DNA from: Planctomycetota bacterium | GTDB taxonomy: Bacteria; Planctomycetota; UBA1135; UBA2386 | Direction: 5' to 3' | NCBI GenBank assembly: GCA_028281765.1 | Contig: JANQJF010000118.1 | Location: 44,945-108,944, forward strand | Length of the DNA: 64,000 bases | Shown: one piece after another, positions 35,901 to 42,908 of the stretch | Position numbering within the stretch: position 1 is the first letter of the stretch | How the letters are laid out: each line of letters opens with the position of its first letter | Position numbers and translations under genes: made by a program | Notes under the pieces: generated by a model | What the model was told of the DNA's origin: nothing | Databases searched by the model: none | Seen by the model: the letters and a program-made list of their open reading frames with translations, nothing else

Positions 35901-36207
35901 TCAGTTTCGCATCTTGGCCCGGTTCCGCGTGAAGACGGAGTACGAGACCGTGGATACGCACGTTGCGGCTGGCGACAAGGCGTGGGACGACGCGTCCGAA
36001 TCCGTCGCGAGCGCGAGGCGGATGTCGATGCAGCTCGCGTGGGCCGAGGGAGATTCGCTGTTCCCGCAGCTCCAGGCCGAGGTGAAGAAGTCGCAGCGTC
36101 ACCTCCGCGACGCCGTCCTGGCGTACCGCCGCGCAGACATCGTGATGACGCAGATCACGAAGGACCATCCCGGCGGGGTTTGGAACAACTGCCCGAAACT
36201 GAAGTGA
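32938..36207 (+). CDS. large repeat protein of unknown function
   Basis: A 1089-residue protein with no signal peptide or membrane segment; start supported by the AGGAG site 4 bp before ATG. Residues 8-114 and 130-235 are a divergent tandem repeat (PVYISRDAVDFDLGGKSFSGNAV versus PFYVSRKPMEFRLSGQKVPLHAV). Residues about 300-620 are Gly/Lys/Glu-rich beta repeats, with KxGASLKGNLKVGG and KVKLGDKGGEATVGG-like pieces. The last 300 residues are helical (LEAVHDPHNVWLSS, KAGELQFKIDKLKNDAVYREIPG) and end in VWNNCPKLK. I do not recognise a family. Divergent from the macro-domain operon. Confidence 0.8.
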   Translation: MVKLKTLEDLQNWKDYRIFLKSEFGRLTTDGSPVYISRDAVDFDLGGKSFSGNAVLFGDKSSAVVKSIRKGGLVVREGVARATDGKVSVEGMSGSLVKLANKTLMKMGASFRLVAGSGEDGAAEPDAAALLDLPTYVKFLKAQFKKLSADSSAPFYVSRKPMEFRLSGQKVPLHAVLAGKRAPAFAKALKREGAVFGEGVCFAGTGKQLEVGGLPSAAIRFAERTLKRLKTGYTVTERDAGDASDVAATGEKTIDGQKVSGDVAKPASSGGKDDPPPAGYDSKVSGKGVVEDGKIGAELGHEKAQHDGIGGKEGASLKGNLKVGGGIEAGVDLERSKSDGRGNEFKTGVGVSNKGISVSEEETRATAGGGSTTTSFKGDVNFKDKEAGVSYEKKSKVDEKADEETSKVTGKVKLGDKGGEATVGGEVGRGKKSAGGSVTFKDIWKLTPLKGGKIKVEWVGGAAASMNAGSKGEKAGGSVGISGTSQTTYEAVFDSKEEAKKFVKKHSVPPGYESAEKMRVGDKTTTETGGSVGAGVKATLEGVEFGANIQYGSSTVVSVQRESKHTFIVKYVDLEQLGYGGSIGAVMKLGISWTDTDYGFSVVRFDFRAPEAKSAFQTFKRSGKLQKANGVKLLEKGDTNKQGRKLEVSLGPAKFSYGPETTSTEKTDAQGRKVIVEEGKDSLNASLDLFGDKVSVGGYEIDTSWLKDQYKEEHTVTITEVDGQPAFTIKSTIDAAGRDTAARVIGEVTNEKNHTGEGAPAGDWTVELSVTPAQMEKFAGLVKAEKVNKYSMFHETKYVDRLRTDLKSAKDGRAYYQALTSFFAETGSDGLRFLQESIGDLPASFDLEAVHDPHNVWLSSAEFSAYKSSIRRLDDAIGRQDYSEAVLQEIATKAGELQFKIDKLKNDAVYREIPGVEKANYRKRLGILLDQVLELQKYVEHASKTDGSTVDSHHAEKGRALVKELETKQDRVEKVMKQVKRILRYHTDQFRILARFRVKTEYETVDTHVAAGDKAWDDASESVASARRMSMQLAWAEGDSLFPQLQAEVKKSQRHLRDAVLAYRRADIVMTQITKDHPGGVWNNCPKLK

Positions 36208-36304
36208 CATCGGGCGAACGGCCGCGCCGCACGAGCTTGGTCCGCTGCGATAGAATGGGGGGTGTGAACGCATCCGAGTCTCACGGTCCAGCGAACCAGG
36301 ACGC

Positions 36305-36793
36305 ATGACCAAGGTCCTGTTCGCCGCGTTCTCGAATCGACTGGCCGCGTATGGCGCGCAGGCCGCGATCCGAGCGAGTGTGCCGGACGACGCCCGTTCC
36401 TCCGTCCGACTGCACGAGCGCGAGATCGACCCGATGCTGAGCGTCGACCTCGCGGGGAGCCGTGCTCAGGACGACCGGGAAGTCGACGTGCTGTGGCGGT
36501 TCGGTGCGGTGTTCGGCGGGTTCGCGATCGTCGGCGCGGCGATCGACCTCTCCGGCGTGTTCGGACCGACTGGCCTGTCGGCGACGATGGCACTCGGCTC
36601 GCTCGGGATCGTGCTCGGCACATTGCGCGTTCTGGTCGCGTCTCGAGACGTGCTCGATGGCGTTCTCACGGACGCTCTCGATCGAATGCGCCGTGGCGAG
36701 GTCGTCATGACGGTGCCGCTCGTCGCGACCGCGCCGGGCTCCGTCGCTGCCACGGTCGCCGAGCACGGCGGCGACGTGATGTTCTCCGCGTGA
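36305..36793 (+). CDS. small membrane protein of unknown function
   Basis: A 162-residue protein with two adjacent membrane segments in its middle (VFGGFAIVGAAIDLSGVFG, ATMALGSLGIVLGTLRVLV). An AGGA ribosome site precedes the ATG. It follows the 1089-residue gene by 97 bp on the same strand; a possible promoter (GATAGAAT) lies between. It converges with the cryptochrome gene, 5 bp from stop to stop. Function unknown. Confidence 0.65.
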   Translation: MTKVLFAAFSNRLAAYGAQAAIRASVPDDARSSVRLHEREIDPMLSVDLAGSRAQDDREVDVLWRFGAVFGGFAIVGAAIDLSGVFGPTGLSATMALGSLGIVLGTLRVLVASRDVLDGVLTDALDRMRRGEVVMTVPLVATAPGSVAATVAEHGGDVMFSA

Positions 36794-36798
36794 GTTTC

Positions 36799-38292
36799 TC
36801 AGCAGCCGGTCGCGGCTTCCCAGGCGCGCTTGACGCGCCGGACGCTCTCGTCGAGGTCGACGATCGGCTTCGGATAGTCCTTGCCGAGCACCAGGCCCGC
36901 CATCTGCTGCTCCATCGGTGAAAGCGTCCACGGTTGGTGGACGGTTGCGCGCCCCAGCAGATCCAGCTCGGGACACCAGAGCTTCACGTATTCACCACGA
37001 CGGTCGTACTTCGACGCCTGCGTAGGGATGTTGAAGTAGCGGAACTCGCGGGCATCGTTGCCGACGCCGGCAACATAGTTCCAATTCCCGTAGTTCGCCG
37101 CGACGTCGTGATCGATGAGTTGGGACTCGAACCACTCCGCGCCCCAGCGCCAGTCGATGCCGAGGTTCTTCGTCAGGAAGCTCGCGACGATCTGGCGGCC
37201 GCGGTTCGACATGAATCCCGTCGCGAGGAGCTCGCGCATGTTCGCGTCGACCAGCGGATACCCGGTCTGTCCGGTGCGCCAGGCTTCGAACGCGACCTCG
37301 TCGTGCTGCCACGGAACGGGCAGGCCCTGCAGTCCCGACGGGCGGAACAGATTGGCGCCGTGTTTGGCCGTGATCAGCTGGAAGTAGTCGCGCCACAGCA
37401 ACTCGAACGTGAGCCAGCCTGTGCTTTTGTTGCGAACGCGATCGTCTTCGTAGCGTTCAACTTCCTGCTGCACCCATCGAGGCGACAGGCAGCCGTGCGC
37501 GAGCCAGGGCGCGAACTTCGACGAGTAGTCGGCGCCGAGCATCTCGTTGCGCGTCTCCTCGTAGACCCGCAGGCGATCGGCGTCCCAGAAGTAGTGCTGC
37601 AGACGTGAGCGGCCAGCCGTTTCCCCGCCGGGGAACGGCAACGCCGCGCGCGCGTCGATCGTGGGCTCCTCGACACCGAGTTCTGCGACGGTCGGCAATT
37701 CGCCCGGATCGACTCCGGCTGGCGCCGGTGCGAGTGAGCCGGGTGCGGGCGACGGCCGACTGAACCGGGCGTGTCGCTCGGCTGCCCGCCGAAACGACGA
37801 GAAGACTTCCGGCAGGTCGTCGAGCCCGAACGGAAGGGTCTTCGGGTCGACCAGGGTGCGGTCCCAGGTCGTGTCGATGTTGCACTCGGCGTCGCGGAAG
37901 GCGCGGGCGACGCCCCGTTCGACCTCGAGTTCCTCGGTGCCTACCAGCCGGTGGAAGTGCAGCGACGCCCAGCCCTGCTCTCGAGCCATCGCTGGGAGGA
38001 CGTCGTCCGGCGTGCCCCGAACCACGATGAGATCGCCCCCGATCTCGCGGAGACTCGTGCGCAGGTCTTCGATAGCGTCGATCAGGAAGCGGGCGCGGAA
38101 CGGCCCGAACCTCGGGAAGCCGCGCTCCCGCGTGCTGGCGAAGTCGCGAGGGTCGAGGCAATAGACGCAGACTACGGGGCGGCCGCTGGCGGCGGCTGCG
38201 CGGAGCGGCGCATGGTCGTGCAGTCTCAGATCCCGGCGGAACCAAACGGCCGCGGGGTGAGAGGCGCTACTGCCACTTTCGGAGTCGTGCAT
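36799..38292 (-). CDS. DASH-type cryptochrome/photolyase
   Basis: A 497-residue photolyase-superfamily protein. N-terminal VWFRRDLRLHDHAPLRAA opens the antenna-binding Rossmann domain. The C-terminal FAD domain contains TRNEMLGADYSSKFAPWLAHGCLSPRWV and FLTKNLGIDWRWGAEWFE, both typical of the cryptochrome-DASH group, which repairs pyrimidine dimers in single-stranded DNA using blue light. A 183-bp gap separates its start from a divergent LOV-domain histidine kinase, so expression may be light-controlled. Confidence 0.95.
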   Translation of the reverse strand: MHDSESGSSASHPAAVWFRRDLRLHDHAPLRAAAASGRPVVCVYCLDPRDFASTRERGFPRFGPFRARFLIDAIEDLRTSLREIGGDLIVVRGTPDDVLPAMAREQGWASLHFHRLVGTEELEVERGVARAFRDAECNIDTTWDRTLVDPKTLPFGLDDLPEVFSSFRRAAERHARFSRPSPAPGSLAPAPAGVDPGELPTVAELGVEEPTIDARAALPFPGGETAGRSRLQHYFWDADRLRVYEETRNEMLGADYSSKFAPWLAHGCLSPRWVQQEVERYEDDRVRNKSTGWLTFELLWRDYFQLITAKHGANLFRPSGLQGLPVPWQHDEVAFEAWRTGQTGYPLVDANMRELLATGFMSNRGRQIVASFLTKNLGIDWRWGAEWFESQLIDHDVAANYGNWNYVAGVGNDAREFRYFNIPTQASKYDRRGEYVKLWCPELDLLGRATVHQPWTLSPMEQQMAGLVLGKDYPKPIVDLDESVRRVKRAWEAATGC

Positions 38293-38475
38293 GGGCGGTG
38301 GTGTTCGTCTTGATCCCGACCCGCGGATGCGCTCGCAGGATGGATCCGCGGTCGTGCGTCGCCTATCCTATAGTTGGTGTCGCTTGCCGATCCGATTGGG
38401 GAGGGCGAAGCACATCCAATAGCGGCCGCGGCCTTGGCTGCGCCGGTTCGGATTCCGTTGTTTGTGGTTTGTCGC

Positions 38476-41445
38476 ATGGCTGCTCAGGGGCGACATTTCT
38501 CGTTGCGTGCCGTTTGGCTCGTTGGTTTGTTCGGCGTGCTGATCTCGGTCTCGGTCGGCACGATCCTGTTCGGTCTCGAGCAAGAGAGGCTGGAGACCGA
38601 GTTTCGGAGCCGAGCCCAGGAGAGAGTCGCGGCGATCGAGACCGCATTCGAGACGGCCGAAGTGATCGTCGACGGCGTTTCCGCGCTGTATCGGTCGTCG
38701 GATTCGGTGTCGCGCGAGCAGTTCCGCGCGTTCGTTCAGACGCTGCGTGATCTGCACCCGGGCATTCAGGGATTCGGATTCAACCCGCGAGTGTTGGCGA
38801 GCGAGCGTGCGGAGCACGAAGCGGCGACCCGTCGTGAGGGCTTTGCCGACTACCAGATCACCGAGCGTTCTCCGGACGGTGCGCTGGTGCGGGCGGGCGA
38901 TCGACCCGAATACGTGGTCGTGAACATCCTCGAACCGTTGGAGGGCAACCGAAAGGCGCACGGATACGACATCGCGTCCGAGCCCGTGCGGCGCGCGGCG
39001 CTCGAACGTGCGGTGGCGTCGGGCGAAGTATCCGCTACGGCGGGGATCCGGCTCGTTCAGGAGCGAGAGGACCAGATGGGGATCCTGGTGTGTGGTCCCG
39101 TGTTTCGGATCGGCGAGCTTACGGAGACGGTCGCGCAACGGCGGGCGGCGCTCCGGGGCTTCGTCGTCGGCGTGTTCCGCGTCGGCCAGCTGGTCGAGCA
39201 GGCGCTCTCCCGACTCGAGCCCGGCGGTATCCACGTCCGCGTTCTCGACGGGATCGCGACGCCGACGGAGCGCGTGCTGCACGAGCACGTCGCGCGCACC
39301 GCGATCGAGGGGGAGTCCGATTTCGTCCCGAAATCCTCCGAGGCGGTGTGCGCATACGAGGCGTCGATCGACGTCGCAGGTCGAGCATGGACGATTCGAT
39401 GTATGCCGGAGCGCGAGTTCCCGGCGAGTGCGCTGGGATGGAGCTCGCTCCTCGGCGGCTTGCTCTTCACCGTCTTGCTCGTCGTGCACATGTCCCGGCT
39501 CACGAGTGTCAACGCTCGTCTGTCCCGTGAGATCGACGAGCACCGGCGCACGGGGCAGGCGCTGCAGGAGATGAGTGTCGCCGTCGAAAACGCGATGACG
39601 GGCATCTCGCGTCTGGACTGCGATGGCCGATTCGTCATGGTGCGTTCTGGCTACGCCGCCATGCTCGGCTACACGCCGGAGGAGATGATCGGGATGGCCT
39701 GGGAACAGACCGTCGTGCCGGATGACCTCGAGGCGGCAACCAAGACGTATCTGTCCATGCTCGAAGAGGGGCGCGGTGAAGGCGACGTTCGGGCCGTGCG
39801 CAAGGACGGTTCCGTCTTCTGGAAGCAGCTGCTTCTCGTCAAGTCGATGGACCAGGATGGCGTGCACGACGGGCACTACTGCTTCATGCGGGACGTCACC
39901 GCAAAGGCGGAAGCGGAGCAAGCCCTGCGATTGCGGGATCGCGCGATTCGTTCGGCGAGCAACGGAGTCGTCATCGCCGACGCGACGCAGACCGATTTGC
40001 CGCTCGTATTCGTCAACGAGGCGTACGAGCGGATGACCGGGTACACCGCAGCGGAGTCGGTCGGGCGGAACTGCCGGTTCTTGCAGGGTTCGGATGTGGA
40101 GCAGCCCCCTCTCGCGGAACTCCGTGAGGGGATCGCTGCCGGGCGCGATGTCGCCGTCGTCCTCAAGAATTACCGCAAGGACGGTTCGCTGTTCTGGAAC
40201 GAACTCGTTGTCGCGCCGGTGCGCGATGCGGATGGCGCGCTCACCCACTTCGTCGGGATCCTTACCGACATCACCGCTCGCAAGATTGCGGAAGACCACA
40301 ACAAGCGCCTCGAGGGCGAGCTGCGCCAGTCGCAGAAGCTCGAAGCCGTCGGCACGTTGGCCAATGGCGTCGCGCACGACTTCAACAACCTGCTGAACGT
40401 CATCATGGGGCACTCGGAACTCGCGAAGCTCTCACTCGAGGAGAGCCACGAGGCCTACCGGTCCCTGGAGATGATCGACAAGGCCTGTGAGCAGGCGACG
40501 TTCGTCACGGGGTCCCTTCTCACGTTCTCGAAGGGAGCGATCCACGAAGACAGCCCGGTCGCCCTGCAGGACGTTCTCCGCGAGGCGGTGCAGCTTCTCA
40601 CGCGCCTGTTGCCGGCTTCGATCACGCTGCACCAGGACTATCCGGACGACGAAGTGTGGGTTCGAGGCGATCGCTATCAGCTCAAGCAGGTGGTCATGAA
40701 TCTCGCGATCAACGCGCGGGACGCGATGCTGGAGGGTGGCGAACTGCGGATCACGCTCGACGGGCATCCGGACCAGGGCGCGGACGTCGGCGCGTGCCTG
40801 CTGAGCATTGCCGACACCGGATCGGGGATGACGGCGGAGGTGCGGGACCGCATCTTCGAGCCGTTCTACACGACGAAAGAACGTGGTCGTGGAACCGGCC
40901 TGGGGCTCGCAGTGGTCCACGGGATCGTCTCGGACCACGGTGGCAGCATCACCTGCCACTCTGCACCGGAAGCCGGGACGCGGTTCTGTATCGAGCTGCC
41001 GACCTGCGCGCCGATCGCTCCGCAGGACGATTCGCGTGTCGGTGGTCCTCGACTCACCACCGGCAACGGTGAGCTGCTACTGCTGGCTGAGGACGACGCA
41101 TCTTTGCGCGGTCTGTTGGCCAAGGCGTTGCGGAGCGCGAAGTACGAGGTCATCGACGTCGGGGACGGTGCGTCCGCGTTGGAGGCTTTTCGGCGCCATG
41201 CCGATTCGGTTGCGCTCGCGATTCTGGACATCGACTTGCCCCAGATGTCGGGGCTGCAGTGCGCGAACGAGATTCGTGCGATCCACGATGAGGCTCTGGT
41301 TCTCGTGATGAGTGGAGACCCGACGCGGGTCTCGACCCCGCTCGGCCAGCGTGAGCGTCGACTCGCCAAACCCTTCGGGCTGGCCGAGTTCGTCGAAACG
41401 GTCGGCGAGATGCTTCGTGTCGACGTGAGCTCGAATGCGGGCTAA
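38476..41445 (+). CDS. hybrid histidine kinase with CHASE, PAS and LOV domains
   Basis: A 989-residue sensor kinase. A membrane segment near residue 20 and another near 320 enclose a CHASE-like periplasmic sensor. Then come a PAS domain, a LOV domain with the flavin-binding motif GRNCRFLQG (adduct Cys533) and NYRKDGSLFWN, a DHp with His634 (GVAHDFNN), an HATPase with DTGSGM and GRGTGLGLAVVHG, and a C-terminal receiver with Asp918 (ILDIDLPQMSG). It would sense both an outside ligand and blue light. A start 102 bp upstream (TTG) is possible but less likely. Its stop codon is the first base triplet of a palindromic repeat. Confidence 0.93.
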   Translation: MAAQGRHFSLRAVWLVGLFGVLISVSVGTILFGLEQERLETEFRSRAQERVAAIETAFETAEVIVDGVSALYRSSDSVSREQFRAFVQTLRDLHPGIQGFGFNPRVLASERAEHEAATRREGFADYQITERSPDGALVRAGDRPEYVVVNILEPLEGNRKAHGYDIASEPVRRAALERAVASGEVSATAGIRLVQEREDQMGILVCGPVFRIGELTETVAQRRAALRGFVVGVFRVGQLVEQALSRLEPGGIHVRVLDGIATPTERVLHEHVARTAIEGESDFVPKSSEAVCAYEASIDVAGRAWTIRCMPEREFPASALGWSSLLGGLLFTVLLVVHMSRLTSVNARLSREIDEHRRTGQALQEMSVAVENAMTGISRLDCDGRFVMVRSGYAAMLGYTPEEMIGMAWEQTVVPDDLEAATKTYLSMLEEGRGEGDVRAVRKDGSVFWKQLLLVKSMDQDGVHDGHYCFMRDVTAKAEAEQALRLRDRAIRSASNGVVIADATQTDLPLVFVNEAYERMTGYTAAESVGRNCRFLQGSDVEQPPLAELREGIAAGRDVAVVLKNYRKDGSLFWNELVVAPVRDADGALTHFVGILTDITARKIAEDHNKRLEGELRQSQKLEAVGTLANGVAHDFNNLLNVIMGHSELAKLSLEESHEAYRSLEMIDKACEQATFVTGSLLTFSKGAIHEDSPVALQDVLREAVQLLTRLLPASITLHQDYPDDEVWVRGDRYQLKQVVMNLAINARDAMLEGGELRITLDGHPDQGADVGACLLSIADTGSGMTAEVRDRIFEPFYTTKERGRGTGLGLAVVHGIVSDHGGSITCHSAPEAGTRFCIELPTCAPIAPQDDSRVGGPRLTTGNGELLLLAEDDASLRGLLAKALRSAKYEVIDVGDGASALEAFRRHADSVALAILDIDLPQMSGLQCANEIRAIHDEALVLVMSGDPTRVSTPLGQRERRLAKPFGLAEFVETVGEMLRVDVSSNAG

Positions 41446-41544
41446 GTGCTCCGCGTCCGAAGTCCGCATCAGAAGTAACCGACCATTCGACCCGCTCGCT
41501 GCGTTGCTGCCCCTCAACTTGTCCGCCGACAAGCCGTGTCGTCG
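41443..41544. repeat. palindromic repeat element E1 (half copy)
   Basis: A 102-bp sequence starting exactly at the stop codon of the LOV kinase and ending 1 bp before the convergent MFS stop. It is 97/102 identical to the reverse complement of 50880-50981. It contains the short hairpin CTTGTCCGCCGACAAG. It corresponds to one arm plus the loop of the longer element at 50814. Confidence 0.85.
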
Positions 41545-41545
41545 A

Positions 41546-42859
41546 CTAGGAGCGCGAAGCCACGAGTCGGTTCCGGCTCGTCGCCGCGATCGCGACCCCG
41601 AGTGCGATTCCGGGCGGGAGCGCCGCCAGCGCGCACCATCCCATTGCTTCGCGTGGTGTCAGGGTTGCGGAGTCGACGAGGCCGGTGACGATCAGGATCG
41701 CGCTCGCCTGCGTGAGCGTCATGAGGCCGAAGTCGAGGCTGAACGCGCGGCCGTGAAACTTGGCGGGCACTTCGCGCTGGAGCAGGATCGTGCTCGAGAC
41801 CCAGATCAGCGAGTTGCCGACACCGCCGACCAACACGGCTGCCATGCACGCGACGATCGACTCCGTGATGGACAACCAGCCGTACGCAACGGCGAGCACG
41901 GCGAAGCCAGAGATCGCGACGGTCTGCAACCCAGTGCGCGTTTCGCCGAGGATACGACGGCCGCACAGCGAACCGATCGCAGCCCCCGTCCCGCGTGCTG
42001 CGAACAGTGCTCCGACGATCCAGGGCGTCGCTTGTGCGGCGAGGACGCGGTTCCCGTAGACCGTGAACAGCGGGACGGCTCCGCTCGTGAAGGTCATGCC
42101 GGCCTTCAGCAGGAGCAACGGGATCAGCTCGCGCGAGCGGAGGAAGTAGCGAATGCCGGCCATGAATCCGGCTTCGCTCCTGTCGGAAGCGGTGGCCGTC
42201 GCGGGGGCTAGCGCCGGGAGTCGGAGCAGCAGCCCTGCGCTCACGAGGAACGAGAGTGCGTCGAGCACGAACGCCGCTGTCACGCCGGCCCATTGCGTAG
42301 CGAACCCGCCGAGTGCCGCACCGATCGCGAGCGCGACCGACCACGTCGCACCCGAGATAGCGTTCGCCGCCCCGAGTTGGTGCTTCTCGACCAGCTGCGG
42401 GACCGACGCGTTCTTGGCCGGCATGAACACTCCCGAACACAGCATGCTGGCCGCGGTGCACACATAGAGCATCGGAACCGACTCGAGCATCCAACCCGCG
42501 ACCAGCAGAATCGCGAGGGCCGCTCGGATCAGGTCCATCGCGATCATCAGGTTGCGGCGCGGCAATCGATCGACGAGCGGCCCGGCGAACGGGCCTATCA
42601 AGAACACCGGCAGCGACTTCGCGATGATGACCCAGCCGACCGCTTCGGCCGTGCCGAGCAGTGCATCCACAGCGGTGTAGAGCGCGATCGTGTTGAACCA
42701 GTCGCCGAAGAGGCTCGCACCGTCCGCGAGCCACAGCCGGCGGAACCGGGCATTGTGGTGCAGCAATTCGATCGGCGAGGCGGATTCGGTGGGCACGGAG
42801 TGATGGCTCAGCGGCACAATGCCGCAGGTTGTTCGCACGAAATCAGCCGCTGGCTGCAT
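41546..42859 (-). CDS. MFS transporter (EntS-like, MFS_3 group)
   Basis: A 437-residue transporter with about 12 membrane segments. N-terminal RFRRLWLADGASLFGDWFNTIAL and RRNLMIAMDLIRAALA match the MFS_3/EntS-type efflux proteins, which export siderophores or drugs. The family N-terminus begins near PIELLHHNARFRRLW; the start at 42859 is an estimate, and a GTG at 42796 is an alternative. It is divergent from the ASPIC/UnbV lipoprotein gene. An inverted repeat CCGCCGA-N8-TCGGCGG lies at 42870-42891 between the two starts. Confidence 0.85.
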   Translation of the reverse strand: MQPAADFVRTTCGIVPLSHHSVPTESASPIELLHHNARFRRLWLADGASLFGDWFNTIALYTAVDALLGTAEAVGWVIIAKSLPVFLIGPFAGPLVDRLPRRNLMIAMDLIRAALAILLVAGWMLESVPMLYVCTAASMLCSGVFMPAKNASVPQLVEKHQLGAANAISGATWSVALAIGAALGGFATQWAGVTAAFVLDALSFLVSAGLLLRLPALAPATATASDRSEAGFMAGIRYFLRSRELIPLLLLKAGMTFTSGAVPLFTVYGNRVLAAQATPWIVGALFAARGTGAAIGSLCGRRILGETRTGLQTVAISGFAVLAVAYGWLSITESIVACMAAVLVGGVGNSLIWVSSTILLQREVPAKFHGRAFSLDFGLMTLTQASAILIVTGLVDSATLTPREAMGWCALAALPPGIALGVAIAATSRNRLVASRS

Positions 42860-42869
42860 CGGAATCGAG

Positions 42870-42891
42870 CCGCCGATCGAAATTTCGGCGG
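42870..42891. promoter_or_regulatory. inverted repeat CCGCCGA-N8-TCGGCGG in divergent promoter
   Basis: A perfect 7-bp inverted repeat around an AT-rich 8-bp centre lies in the short gap between the MFS and ASPIC/UnbV genes. It is a possible operator; no regulator gene is adjacent. Confidence 0.45.
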
Positions 42892-42908
42892 TTCTCCCGC
42901 TCGATCCC

